Source: Curtobacterium flaccumfaciens UCD-AKU (GTDB lineage Bacteria; Actinomycetota; Actinomycetes; Actinomycetales; Microbacteriaceae). Taken from it: a DNA stretch of 40,913 nt. The stretch is from the NCBI RefSeq assembly GCF_000349565.1, contig NZ_KB714631.1, positions 491,352-532,264 of the forward strand. Reading direction: 5' to 3'. Under the pieces are notes generated by a model. That model did not search any database. It saw only the letters and a program-made list of their open reading frames with translations, and was not told where the DNA came from. The position numbers were made by a program, and so were the translations under genes. The first letter of the stretch is position 1, and every line of letters begins with the position of its first letter. This document shows positions 8,317 to 16,425 of the stretch, piece after piece.

Positions 8317-9837
8317 ATGAAGCTCGAACTCCGCGGCATCACCAAGCGGTTCGGCGCCCTGGTCGCCAACGACCACATCTCGCTCACCGTCGAGCCGGGT
8401 GAGGTCCACTGCCTCCTGGGTGAGAACGGCGCCGGCAAGTCCACCCTGATGAACGTCCTGTACGGCCTGTACGACGCCGACGAGGGCGAGATCCTGCTCG
8501 ACGACGTGGTGCAGGACTTCGACGGCCCCGGTGACGCCATGCGCGCCGGCATCGGCATGGTGCACCAGCACTTCATGCTCGTGCCCGTGTTCACGGTCGC
8601 CGAGAACGTGATGCTCGGGCAGGAGCAGACGACCTTCGGTGGCCGTCTCGACCTGGCCGGTGCCCGCAAGCGCGTGCAGGAGATCTCGGACCGTTTCGGG
8701 TTCGACGTGGACCCGGACGCCAAGGTCGAGGACCTGCCCGTCGGTGTGCAGCAGCGCGTCGAGATCATCAAGGCGCTGTCCCGCGATGCCTCCGTGCTGG
8801 TGTTCGACGAGCCGACGGCCGTCCTCACCCCGCAGGAGACCGACGAGCTGATGGGCATCATGCGCCAGCTCCGCGAAGCCGGCACCGCCATCGTCTTCAT
8901 CACCCACAAGCTCCGTGAGGTGCGCGAGGTCGCCGACCGCATCACGGTCATCCGCCTCGGCAAGGTCGTCGGCGAAGCTTCGCCGACAGCCACGAACAAC
9001 GAGCTGGCCGCGCTGATGGTCGGCCGCGCCGTCTCGCTCGTGGTCGACAAGGAACCCTCGACCGGTGGCGACGACGCCCTGGTCGTCGAGCACCTCACCG
9101 TCACCGACCCGTCCGGCATCGTGCTCGTCGACGACGTCTCCTTCACGGTGCGTCGCGGCGAGGTCCTGGCCATCGCCGGGGTGCAGGGCAACGGGCAGAC
9201 CGAGCTCACCGAGGCGATCATGGGCCTCGAGCCCGCGCACGGTGGCCGCATCACCCTGGACGGCAAGGAACTCACCGGCCGGAGCGTCAAGCAGGTGCTC
9301 GACGCGGGCGTCGGCTTCGTCCCCGAGGACCGCAAGGAGGACGGCCTGGTCGGCGAGTTCACCATCGCCGAGAACCTGATGCTCGACCGCGCCGACCACG
9401 CCGAGTTCGTCCGCGCCGGCACCATCCGGTCGGCGGAACGTGACGCGTTCGCCGACGAGAAGATCGCCGAGTTCGACATCCGGACGCCTGGTCGCACCAC
9501 CGCTGCCGGTCGGCTGTCCGGCGGCAACCAGCAGAAGATCGTCCTGGCGCGCGAGCTGAGCCGCGAACTGCGGCTGTTCGTCGCCGCGCAGCCCACCCGC
9601 GGCATCGACGTCGGCTCGATCGAGTTCGTCCACAAGCGCATCGTCGCCACCCGCGACACCGGTGTGCCGGTCATCGTCGTCTCCACCGAGCTCGACGAGG
9701 TCGTCGCACTGGCCGACCGCATCGCCGTGATGTACCGCGGCGGCATCGTCGGCATCGTCCCCGCGACCACCCCCCGCGACGTCCTCGGCCTCATGATGGC
9801 CGGGGAGATCCCTGAAGGAACGGAGCTGGCCGCATGA
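8317..9837 (+). CDS. Nucleoside ABC transporter ATPase (two fused ATPase domains)
   Basis: 506-residue protein with two nucleotide-binding domains, as in the NupO/YufO and RbsA-like group. Domain 1 has Walker A (GENGAGKST), the signature LPVGVQQRVEI and Walker B (VLVFDEPTAVL). Domain 2 has a degenerate Walker A (GVQGNGQTE) and a clear signature LSGGNQQKIV, with AAQPTRGID in place of a canonical Walker B. Only one site is likely to be fully active, as is usual in this group. ATG start at 8317, directly behind a -10 box; the longer open frame runs through the repeats and is not coding. The stop overlaps a small ORF (ATGA) that couples it to the permease. Confidence 0.94.
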   Translation: MKLELRGITKRFGALVANDHISLTVEPGEVHCLLGENGAGKSTLMNVLYGLYDADEGEILLDDVVQDFDGPGDAMRAGIGMVHQHFMLVPVFTVAENVMLGQEQTTFGGRLDLAGARKRVQEISDRFGFDVDPDAKVEDLPVGVQQRVEIIKALSRDASVLVFDEPTAVLTPQETDELMGIMRQLREAGTAIVFITHKLREVREVADRITVIRLGKVVGEASPTATNNELAALMVGRAVSLVVDKEPSTGGDDALVVEHLTVTDPSGIVLVDDVSFTVRRGEVLAIAGVQGNGQTELTEAIMGLEPAHGGRITLDGKELTGRSVKQVLDAGVGFVPEDRKEDGLVGEFTIAENLMLDRADHAEFVRAGTIRSAERDAFADEKIAEFDIRTPGRTTAAGRLSGGNQQKIVLARELSRELRLFVAAQPTRGIDVGSIEFVHKRIVATRDTGVPVIVVSTELDEVVALADRIAVMYRGGIVGIVPATTPRDVLGLMMAGEIPEGTELAA

Positions 9838-9898
9838 CCGGTTCGGCCGGCGAGATCCACGCCACACCCACGACCGGAACGGAGCTGGCAGCGTGACC
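9798..9898 (+). repeat. Duplicated translation-start junction
   Basis: The 23-bp block 9817-9839 (GGAACGGAGCTGGC and then a start codon) recurs at 9876-9898 with two mismatches. A 14-bp block at 9798-9811 recurs at 9845-9858 with one mismatch, so the second copy carries about 12 extra bases between the two blocks. Each copy holds GGAACGGAG as ribosome-binding site and ends in an overlapping stop/start. Confidence 0.8.
9834..9896 (+). CDS. Possible 20-codon translational coupling ORF
   Basis: Starts with an ATG that overlaps the ATPase stop (ATGA) and ends with a TGA that overlaps the GTG of the next permease (GTGA). The peptide contains AGEI and ends in GTELAA, the same as the ATPase C-terminus (AGEIPEGTELAA), because the region is a duplication. 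It has a proper ribosome-binding site. Whether it is translated is inference; its likely role is to carry ribosomes from ATPase to permease. Confidence 0.4.
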   Translation: MTGSAGEIHATPTTGTELAA

Positions 9899-11260
9899 AC
9901 CCCACCGCCAGACAACACGCAGCAGCCGGCCCCGGCGGCGAACGACACCGCCGACGCCCCGCTCACCGACGACCGTCTGCAAGAGGTCGAGTCGACCCCG
10001 CACCTGATGACGGACTCGGCAGCGGACACCGAGCGCCGCAACGGCGCCGGCGGCGACCGCTGGCACGCCGCCCTGCAGGGGATCCTGAACGGCTCCGTGC
10101 TCGTCACGGTGCTCGCCGTCGTCCTCGCGCTGGTCGCCTGCGGCATCCTCATCGCGGTGACGGACGAGAACGTCCGTGCCACCGCCGGGTACTTCTTCGC
10201 CCGCCCGACGGACATGCTCCAGGCGGTCGGCACCGCGGTCGGCGGCGCGTACGCCTCGCTGTTCCAGGGCTCGGTGTTCAACTTCGGCGCGGACTCGTTC
10301 CAGCAGGCGATCGGGCCGCTCACGCGCTCCGTCGACTACTCGGTGCCGCTCATCGCCGCGGGCCTGGGGATCGCGCTGTCGTTCCGCGCCGGACTGTTCA
10401 ACATCGGCGGCCAGGGCCAGATCCTGATGGGGGCCGCGGCCGCCGGGTGGGTCGGGTTCTCGTTCGACGGCCCCGCCGCGGTCCACATCCCGCTCACGAT
10501 CCTCGCCGGCATCGTCGGCGGCGCCGTGTGGGGTGGCATCGTCGGGGTGCTGAAGGCCCGGACGGGTGCGAACGAGGTGGTCGTCACGATCATGCTCAAC
10601 TACGTCGCGCTCTACCTGGTCAGCTACCTGCTCCGCACCCCGGGCCTGCTGCAGGCCCCGGGCAGCAGCAACCCGATCTCGCCCCCCACGAAGGACAGCG
10701 CCCTGCTGCCGCAGCTCTTCGGAGTCCGGTACGGCGTGGACCTGGGGTTCATCGTCGCGATCATCGCGGTCGTCGTGGTCTGGTGGCTCGTCAACAAGTC
10801 GTCCCTCGGCTTCCGGTTCCGCACCATCGGTGAGAACCCCCGTGCCGCCCGCGTGGCCGGCATGAGCGTCCCGTCGCTGACCATCTGGGTGATGCTGATC
10901 TCCGGTGCCCTGGTGGGCATCGCCGGCGCCTACCAGGTGCAGGGCGCCGTCACGTCGGGCTTCACCTCGGGCATCGACGCCGGCATCGGCTTCGACGCCA
11001 TCACGGTGGCCCTGCTCGGCCGTTCCAAGCCGTGGGGCGTGTTCTGGGCGGCCATCCTGTTCGGCGTGCTGAAGAACGGTGGCTACGCCATGCAGGCCGC
11101 CAACGGCATCCCGATCGACATCGTCGGGGTCATCCAGGCCCTCATCGTCCTCTTCATCGCGGCGCCGCCGCTCGTCCGCGCGATCTTCCGGATCCCGCAG
11201 CCGGGCGCCCGCAAGCGCACGAAGACGAACAAGACCAGCAAGAAGGCGGTCGCCGCATGA
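9893..11260 (+). CDS. Nucleoside ABC transporter permease 1
   Basis: 455-residue inner-membrane permease of the BMP-linked nucleoside transporter (YufP/NupP-like, in the family with RbsC and LivH). About 80 polar residues precede the first transmembrane segment. The core contains SFRAGLFNIGGQGQILMGA, which is diagnostic of these permeases, and then VWGGIVGVLKARTGANEVVVTIMLNYVALYL. It ends in a Lys/Arg-rich cytoplasmic tail. GTG start at 9893 with GGAACGGAG upstream. The stop overlaps the start of permease 2 (ATGA), so the two are translated together and probably form a heterodimer. Confidence 0.92.
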   Translation: MTTPPPDNTQQPAPAANDTADAPLTDDRLQEVESTPHLMTDSAADTERRNGAGGDRWHAALQGILNGSVLVTVLAVVLALVACGILIAVTDENVRATAGYFFARPTDMLQAVGTAVGGAYASLFQGSVFNFGADSFQQAIGPLTRSVDYSVPLIAAGLGIALSFRAGLFNIGGQGQILMGAAAAGWVGFSFDGPAAVHIPLTILAGIVGGAVWGGIVGVLKARTGANEVVVTIMLNYVALYLVSYLLRTPGLLQAPGSSNPISPPTKDSALLPQLFGVRYGVDLGFIVAIIAVVVVWWLVNKSSLGFRFRTIGENPRAARVAGMSVPSLTIWVMLISGALVGIAGAYQVQGAVTSGFTSGIDAGIGFDAITVALLGRSKPWGVFWAAILFGVLKNGGYAMQAANGIPIDIVGVIQALIVLFIAAPPLVRAIFRIPQPGARKRTKTNKTSKKAVAA

Positions 11261-12546
11261 GCACCCTCAGCCCCACCGCGGCCCCCGCATCGCCGCTCGC
11301 GGACCGCCCGCTCGAGACCACCAGGAGCTGGAAGCTCCCGATCGGGTACGGCGTGTTCACGCTCATCGCGATCGTGCTGTTCGGCCTGCTGCCGCGTTCC
11401 GGCACCACCACGTTCCGCCTGGCGAACGCCGGTGACTTCTTCGCGCTGCCGAACGTCCCGTTGCCCGCGCTCGGGACGGGCATCGTCGTCATCGTCCTGC
11501 TCGCGATCCTGACGGTCTACGCGTTCATCGAGACGCGTGCGCTGCGCCGGGTCGCGCTGTGGGTCACGTCGGTCTTCGCGGTGGTGTTCGTCGTCGGGTT
11601 CCTGACCTGGGCCGCCGCCGGTTCGTCCCTGCCGATCCCCGGCCTGCTGCTCGGCGCGCTGAGCCTGAGCGTGCCGCTCGTGTTCGGTGCCCTCGGCGGC
11701 GTCATCTCCGAACGGGTCGGCGTCGTGAACATCGCGATCGAGGGCCAGTTCCTCGCCGGTGCGTTCAGCTCCGCGATGGTCGCGTCGATCACCGGGTCGC
11801 CCTGGGTCGGCCTCGTCGCCGCGCTCGTCGCCGGCATGCTCGTGTCGTTCGTCCTCGCGGCGTTCAGCATCAAGTACCTGGTCGACCAGGTCATCGTCGG
11901 TGTCGTCATCAACGCGTTCATCTCCGGCCTGACCGGCTTCCTGTACTCGCAGGTGCTCTCCCCGAACGAGGAGACGCTCAACATCGGCATCCGGTTCCCG
12001 AAGGTCGAGATCCCGCTGCTGCACCAGATCCCGGTCATCGGACCGGTGTTCTTCGAGCAGACCGTCGTGGTCTACCTCGCCTACATCGCCGTCGCGGTGG
12101 TCACCTTCGGGCTGTTCAAGACCCGCTGGGGGCTGCGGCTCCGCGCCGTCGGCGAGCACCCGCAGGCCGCCGACACGGTGGGCATCAACGTCACGAGCAC
12201 CCGGTTCTGGAACGTCTCCCTCGCCGGTGCGATCGCCGGTCTCGGCGGGGCGTACTTCACGCTCGACGCGGTCGGGCCGTTCACGAAGGACATGACCGCG
12301 GGCGCCGGCTACATCGCCCTGGCCGCCGTCATCTTCGGCCGGTGGGACCCGATCAAGGCGACGCTCGCGGCGCTGCTGTTCGGCTTCGCGTCGAACCTGC
12401 AGAACACGCTCGGAGCGATCGACTCACCCGTGCCGAGCGAGTTCCTGCTGATGCTGCCGTACGTGGTGACGATCTTCGCCGTGGCAGGCCTGGTCGGGCA
12501 GTCGCGCGGCCCCGCCGCGTCCGGCAAGCCCTACATCAAGAGTTAG
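11257..12546 (+). CDS. Nucleoside ABC transporter permease 2
   Basis: 429-residue second permease (YufQ/NupQ-like). After a short polar N-terminus it has around ten hydrophobic segments. The motif GGVISERVGVVNIAIEGQFLAGAF is the family signature (here residues in the first core half), followed by FSIKYLVDQVIVGVVIN and WGLRLRAVGEHPQAADTVGIN. ATG start at 11257 overlaps the stop of permease 1 by four bases. A 109-bp gap with strong inverted repeats separates it from cdd. Confidence 0.92.
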   Translation: MSTLSPTAAPASPLADRPLETTRSWKLPIGYGVFTLIAIVLFGLLPRSGTTTFRLANAGDFFALPNVPLPALGTGIVVIVLLAILTVYAFIETRALRRVALWVTSVFAVVFVVGFLTWAAAGSSLPIPGLLLGALSLSVPLVFGALGGVISERVGVVNIAIEGQFLAGAFSSAMVASITGSPWVGLVAALVAGMLVSFVLAAFSIKYLVDQVIVGVVINAFISGLTGFLYSQVLSPNEETLNIGIRFPKVEIPLLHQIPVIGPVFFEQTVVVYLAYIAVAVVTFGLFKTRWGLRLRAVGEHPQAADTVGINVTSTRFWNVSLAGAIAGLGGAYFTLDAVGPFTKDMTAGAGYIALAAVIFGRWDPIKATLAALLFGFASNLQNTLGAIDSPVPSEFLLMLPYVVTIFAVAGLVGQSRGPAASGKPYIKS

Positions 12547-12553
12547 TTCCCTT

Positions 12554-12627
12554 CCGCAAGACACCGGTGTTCGTGCTCCGCACCGCGGTTCGCGGGTGTT
12601 CGATCGACGAACACCGGTGTTTTGCGG
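12554..12627. repeat. Nested inverted repeats between permease 2 and cdd
   Basis: Arms 12554-12573 and 12608-12627 pair over 20 bp with one G-T wobble. Each arm holds the perfect palindrome ACACCGGTGT (12561-12570 and 12611-12620, exactly 50 bp apart). An inner stem (12595-12602 with 12608-12615) shares the right arm, so two folds are mutually exclusive. This could be a pair of operators for a nucleoside-responsive repressor, or an attenuator. No U-tract follows. Confidence 0.7.
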
Positions 12628-12655
12628 ACCACCCACCGGCCTGGAGGCACGACAC

Positions 12656-13138
12656 ATGACCGACACGCACGCTGCGGGTGACCAGGGGGTCACCGCCACC
12701 GACCTGACGGACGCGGCCACGGGCCTCCCGGCCGACGACGTGGACTGGGGCGCCCTGCGGGACGCCGCCACGGCCGCGATGCGGCGCGCCTACGCGCCGT
12801 ACTCGTCGTTCCCGGTGGGCGCCGCGGCGCTCACCGACGACGGCCGGATCGTCTCCGGCTGCAACATCGAGAACGCGAGCTACGGGGTGACGCTCTGCGC
12901 CGAGTGCTCCCTCGTGTCGCAGCTGCACATGACCGGCGGCGGCAAGCTCGTCGCGTTCACGTGCGTCGACGGCGACGGGGCGACCCTGATGCCGTGCGGG
13001 CGCTGCCGCCAGCTGCTGTTCGAGCACTCCACCGAGGGCATGCTCCTCGAGACGCTCTCCGGCATCCGCACCATCGACGAGGTCCTGCCGGACGCCTTCG
13101 GGCCGCGCACCCTCGCCACCTACCAGCAGGAGCACTGA
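12656..13138 (+). CDS. cdd: Cytidine deaminase
   Basis: 160-residue homotetrameric-type cytidine deaminase that turns cytidine and deoxycytidine into uridine and deoxyuridine. Zinc ligands are C81, C114 and C117, and the catalytic Glu is E83 (CAECS and PCGRC motifs). RRAYAPYSSFPVGAA and CNIENASYG are the substrate-site motifs. The first 30 residues are an extra polar stretch compared with the usual 130-residue enzymes. ATG start at 12656 with GGAGG about 9 nt upstream. One base separates its stop from the next gene; the products feed the phosphorylase encoded there. Confidence 0.95.
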   Translation: MTDTHAAGDQGVTATDLTDAATGLPADDVDWGALRDAATAAMRRAYAPYSSFPVGAAALTDDGRIVSGCNIENASYGVTLCAECSLVSQLHMTGGGKLVAFTCVDGDGATLMPCGRCRQLLFEHSTEGMLLETLSGIRTIDEVLPDAFGPRTLATYQQEH

Positions 13139-13139
13139 C

Positions 13140-14438
13140 ATGGCAGTCGAGCCGTTCGACACCGTCGACCTCATCCGTACGAAGCGCTCCGGCGGCGCGC
13201 TGAGCACCGCCGAGGTGGACTGGCTCGTCGACGCGTACACCCGCGGCTACGTCGAGGACCCGCAGATGGCCGCGATGGCGATGGCGATCTTCCTGAACGG
13301 CATGGAGCGGCGCGAGATCAAGGACCTCACGCTCGCGATGATCGCGTCGGGGGAGCGGATGTCGTTCTCGTCGCTCGGCAAGACGACGGTCGACAAGCAC
13401 TCCACCGGCGGGGTCGGCGACAAGATCACCCTGCCGCTGGCACCCCTGGTGGCGTCGTTCGGTGTCGCCGTGCCGCAGCTGTCGGGCCGCGGACTCGGGC
13501 ACACGGGCGGCACGCTCGACAAGCTCGAGTCGATCCCCGGGTGGCAGGCGTCGATCTCGAACGACCGCATGATGCAGGTGCTGCAGGACGTCGGCGCGGT
13601 CATCTGCGCCGCCGGGTCCGGGCTGGCCCCCGCGGACAAGAAGCTCTACGCGCTCCGCGACATCACCGGCACCGTCGAGTGCATCCCGCTCATCGCGTCG
13701 AGCATCATGTCGAAGAAGATCGCCGAGGGCACCGGTGCGCTCGTGCTCGACGTCAAGTTCGGGTCCGGCGCGTTCATGCCGACGTACGAGGCGTCGAAGG
13801 AGCTCGCGCAGACCATGGTCGACCTCGGCAACGACGCCGGGGTGGCGACCTCGGCGCTGCTGACCGACATGGAGGTCCCGCTCGGGCTGACGATCGGCAA
13901 CGCGCTCGAGGTGCGGGAGTCGGTCGAGGTGCTCGCCGGTGGCGGACCGGCCGACGTCGTCGAGCTGACCGTGGCACTCGCGAGCGAGATGCTGACGCTC
14001 GCCGGACTGCCCGACGCCGACCCCGCTGCGGCACTCGCCGACGGCCGGGCCATGGACACGTGGCGTCGGATGATCGAGGCGCAGGGCGGGGACCCGTCCG
14101 CGGCGCTGCCCGTCGCCCGGGAACAGCACGTCGTGACCGCGCCGACGTCCGGGGTCCTCACGCAGCAGGACGCGCTGCCGTTCGGCGTCTCGGCCTGGCG
14201 GCTCGGAGCCGGTCGTGCCCGTGCGCAGGACCCGGTGCAGGCCGGTGCGGGCATCGAGCTGCACGTCAAGCCGGGGGACACCGTGACCGAGGGGCAGCCG
14301 CTGTGGACGCTGCACTCCGATGACACGTCGCGGATCCCGCGCGCGCTGGAGTCGCTCGAGGGGGCGTGGGCGATCGGCTCGGCGGACTCTCCCGCCGCAG
14401 CACGTGGTCCGATCGTGCGCGAGCGCATCGGGTCCTGA
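13140..14438 (+). CDS. deoA: Thymidine/pyrimidine-nucleoside phosphorylase
   Basis: 432-residue phosphorylase that splits thymidine, deoxyuridine or uridine into base and pentose-1-phosphate. The signature SGRGLGHTGGTLDKLESIPG is at about residues 115-134. The phosphate-binding KHSTGGVGDK segment lies at about 85-94, and the C-terminal domain (VTAPTSGVLTQ onward) is the usual beta-barrel. Length fits DeoA/Pdp. Whether it prefers thymidine (DeoA) or accepts uridine as well (Pdp) cannot be told here. It directly follows cdd and is followed by a terminator hairpin. Confidence 0.93.
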   Translation: MAVEPFDTVDLIRTKRSGGALSTAEVDWLVDAYTRGYVEDPQMAAMAMAIFLNGMERREIKDLTLAMIASGERMSFSSLGKTTVDKHSTGGVGDKITLPLAPLVASFGVAVPQLSGRGLGHTGGTLDKLESIPGWQASISNDRMMQVLQDVGAVICAAGSGLAPADKKLYALRDITGTVECIPLIASSIMSKKIAEGTGALVLDVKFGSGAFMPTYEASKELAQTMVDLGNDAGVATSALLTDMEVPLGLTIGNALEVRESVEVLAGGGPADVVELTVALASEMLTLAGLPDADPAAALADGRAMDTWRRMIEAQGGDPSAALPVAREQHVVTAPTSGVLTQQDALPFGVSAWRLGAGRARAQDPVQAGAGIELHVKPGDTVTEGQPLWTLHSDDTSRIPRALESLEGAWAIGSADSPAAARGPIVRERIGS

Positions 14439-14458
14439 ACCCGGGCACCCGGCCGACC

Positions 14459-14490
14459 GGAGGCTCCCTGCACAGCTGTGGGGAGCCTCC
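14459..14490 (+). terminator. Hairpin after deoA
   Basis: Perfect 10-bp stem GGAGGCTCCC / GGGAGCCTCC with a 12-nt loop, 20 bp after the deoA stop, followed by a mixed T-containing stretch. It ends the transporter-cdd-deoA transcript; add starts from its own promoter. Confidence 0.7.
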
Positions 14491-14546
14491 AGTGTCTTCC
14501 GTTGTGGGTTGTGCACAGGTCCCTGCGCGGCGGCGGTGACCACCGA

Positions 14547-14552
14547 TAGCCT
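14547..14552 (+). promoter_or_regulatory. -10 box of add (leaderless-type)
   Basis: TAGCCT ends 6 nt before the ATG at 14559. The gap GGGGGAA could also act as a weak ribosome-binding site, but the spacing favours leaderless initiation. Confidence 0.45.
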
Positions 14553-14558
14553 GGGGGA

Positions 14559-15671
14559 ATGAGCGCCGACGCCCCGACCTACCGCCTGCCCGACGCTGGG
14601 GCGGTCATCAACGACCTGCCGAAGGTCTCGCTGCACGACCACCTCGACGGCGGCCTGCGTCCCGCGACCATCATCGAGCTCGCAGCATCCGCGGGTGTCA
14701 CGCTCCCCACCACCGACCCGGAAGAGCTCGGGCAGTGGTTCGCCGACCAGTCGAACTCCGGCTCGCTCGTCGAGTACCTGAAGACGTTCGACGTGACCAC
14801 GTCCGTCATGCAGACCGCACCGCAGCTCACCCGCGTCGCCCGCGAGTTCGTCGAGGACCTGGTCACCGACGGCGTCGTCTACGGCGAGGTCCGCTGGGCG
14901 CCGGAGCAGCACCTGCAGGGCGGGCTGACGCTCGACCAGACGGTCGAGGCCGTGCAGGCCGGCATCGAGGAAGCCGTCGACGCCGCCGGTGGGCGCATCC
15001 GTGTCGGCCAGCTCGTCACCGCGATGCGGCACGCCGACCGGTCGCTCGAGATCGCTGAACTCGCCGTCCGGCACCGCGACGCCGGGGTCGTCGGCTTCGA
15101 CATCGCCGGTGCCGAGGCCGGGTTCCCCGCCTCGAACCACCGCGCAGCCTTCGACCACCTGGCCTCCGAGCTGTTCCCGGTCACCGTCCACGCGGGCGAA
15201 GCCGACGGACTCGCCTCGATCCGCTCCGCGCTCGTCGACGGCCGGGCGCTCCGCCTCGGACACGGCGTCCGCATCTTCGAGGACGTCGCCCTGTCCGACG
15301 CCGGTGACGGCTCGACGCTGGCCTCCCTGGGCGAGGTCGCCTCGTGGGTCCGTGACCGTGAGATCCCGCTCGAGGTCTCGCCGTCGTCCAACCTGCAGAC
15401 CGGGGCGATCGCCGCGTGGGGCGACGACCTCGCCGACCACCCGTTCGACGTGCTCTACCAGCTCGGCTTCCGCGTCACGGTGAACACCGACAACCGCCTG
15501 ATGAGCGGCACCTCGCTGTCGAAGGAGCTCGCACTGCTCGCCGGCACGTTCGGCTACGACCTCGACGACCTGGCGGCGTTCCAGATCAACGCCGCGCTCG
15601 GCTCGTTCCTGCCGCTCGAGGACCGCGAGGAGATCATCGCCACCATCACGGCCGGGTACCAGGAGGCCTGA
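14559..15671 (+). CDS. add: Adenosine deaminase
   Basis: 370-residue metal-dependent deaminase that converts (deoxy)adenosine to (deoxy)inosine. The zinc ligands H26 and H28 sit in SLHDHLDGGLRP. VTVHAGEAD carries the third histidine and is followed by RLGHGVRI. The active-site Asp is in VTVNTDNRLMSGTSL. The length is normal. It supplies inosine to the purine-nucleoside phosphorylase two genes downstream. ATG start at 14559. Only three bases separate its stop from the PTS IIA gene, so the three genes add-IIA-IIB form one operon. Confidence 0.94.
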   Translation: MSADAPTYRLPDAGAVINDLPKVSLHDHLDGGLRPATIIELAASAGVTLPTTDPEELGQWFADQSNSGSLVEYLKTFDVTTSVMQTAPQLTRVAREFVEDLVTDGVVYGEVRWAPEQHLQGGLTLDQTVEAVQAGIEEAVDAAGGRIRVGQLVTAMRHADRSLEIAELAVRHRDAGVVGFDIAGAEAGFPASNHRAAFDHLASELFPVTVHAGEADGLASIRSALVDGRALRLGHGVRIFEDVALSDAGDGSTLASLGEVASWVRDREIPLEVSPSSNLQTGAIAAWGDDLADHPFDVLYQLGFRVTVNTDNRLMSGTSLSKELALLAGTFGYDLDDLAAFQINAALGSFLPLEDREEIIATITAGYQEA

Positions 15672-15674
15672 CGC

Positions 15675-16121
15675 ATGGGACTGCCACCGCTGCCGGACAC
15701 CGCCGTCCTCCTCGGTGCGGACGCGCCCGCATGGCGTGACGCGATGCGCCTGGTCGGCGGTGCGCTCGTCGCGTCGGGCGCCACCACCGACGAGTACACC
15801 GACGCCATGATCGGCATGGTCGAGGAACACGGGCCGTACATCGTCATCTCGCCGGGGCTCGCGTTCGCGCATGCCCGGCCCGGTGGCGCCGTGGTGCGGG
15901 ACGGACTCGCGGTCGTGACGCTCGCATCGCCGGTGGCGTTCGGCCACCCGCACAACGACCCCGTCCGTGTCGTGTTCGGGCTCGCGGTGGCCGAGGTCGG
16001 CACCCACCTGGAGTCGATCGGCGAGATCGCGAACCTGTTCAACGACGCCACCGTCACCGGGCGGATCGCGGCGGCGACCACGGCGGACGAGGTCCGCGCG
16101 ATCATGGGGGTCTCCGCGTGA
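15675..16121 (+). CDS. PTS EIIA component (fructose/mannitol/ascorbate type)
   Basis: 148-residue phosphotransferase-system EIIA domain. The phosphorylated His is H66 in LAFAHARP, a hallmark of the mannitol/fructose (and UlaC) fold. PVAFGHPHNDPVRVVFGLA is the second conserved block. GGAGG lies about 12 nt before the ATG. It is located between adenosine deaminase and a IIB gene and overlaps the latter by four bases. No EIIC transporter is present anywhere in the window, so its partner membrane protein, if any, is elsewhere. The sugar cannot be predicted; UlaC-like similarity would suggest an ascorbate-type system. A regulatory role is also possible. Confidence 0.88.
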   Translation: MGLPPLPDTAVLLGADAPAWRDAMRLVGGALVASGATTDEYTDAMIGMVEEHGPYIVISPGLAFAHARPGGAVVRDGLAVVTLASPVAFGHPHNDPVRVVFGLAVAEVGTHLESIGEIANLFNDATVTGRIAAATTADEVRAIMGVSA

Positions 16122-16396
16122 AGATCGTGACCATCTGCGGGGCCGGCATCGGGTCGAGCGGCATCCTCAAGGTGAACGCCGAGAAGGCGCTCGACACCCT
16201 CGGGCTGTCGGCGTCCGTCGTCGCTGCGGACGTCGCCTCGGTGCGGGACGTCTCCGACGACGCCAACGTGATCCTGACGAGTCAGGAGTTCGTCGAGGCG
16301 ATCGGGGACACCTACGCCGAGGTGATCGTGATCAAGAACCACTTCGACCAGGGCGAGATCACGGCGGCGGTCGACCGGGCGCTCGGCGAGCACTGA
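16118..16396 (+). CDS. PTS EIIB component (lactose/ascorbate type)
   Basis: 92-residue EIIB domain. Phosphorylated Cys is C7 in VTICGAGIGSSG, the P-loop-like start of UlaB/SgcB-type IIB proteins. It receives the phosphate from the preceding EIIA. GTG start at 16118 overlaps the IIA stop (GTGA), so the pair is made in equal amounts. The size is typical of free-standing IIB. No IIC is found nearby. A new promoter for punA starts right after its stop. Confidence 0.88.
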   Translation: MKIVTICGAGIGSSGILKVNAEKALDTLGLSASVVAADVASVRDVSDDANVILTSQEFVEAIGDTYAEVIVIKNHFDQGEITAAVDRALGEH

Positions 16397-16413
16397 GCGC
16401 GTAGTGCGCCCTT

Positions 16414-16419
16414 TAGAGT
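16414..16419 (+). promoter_or_regulatory. -10 box of purine-nucleoside phosphorylase gene (leaderless-type)
   Basis: TAGAGT ends 6 nt before the ATG at 16426, in the 29-bp gap after the IIB gene. Confidence 0.5.
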
Positions 16420-16425
16420 TGGGGC

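Noticed and set aside
12561..12620. LexA/SOS box
   Set aside because: The actinobacterial SOS box has GAAC-N4-GTTC; here the spacing is six and the flanks do not match.
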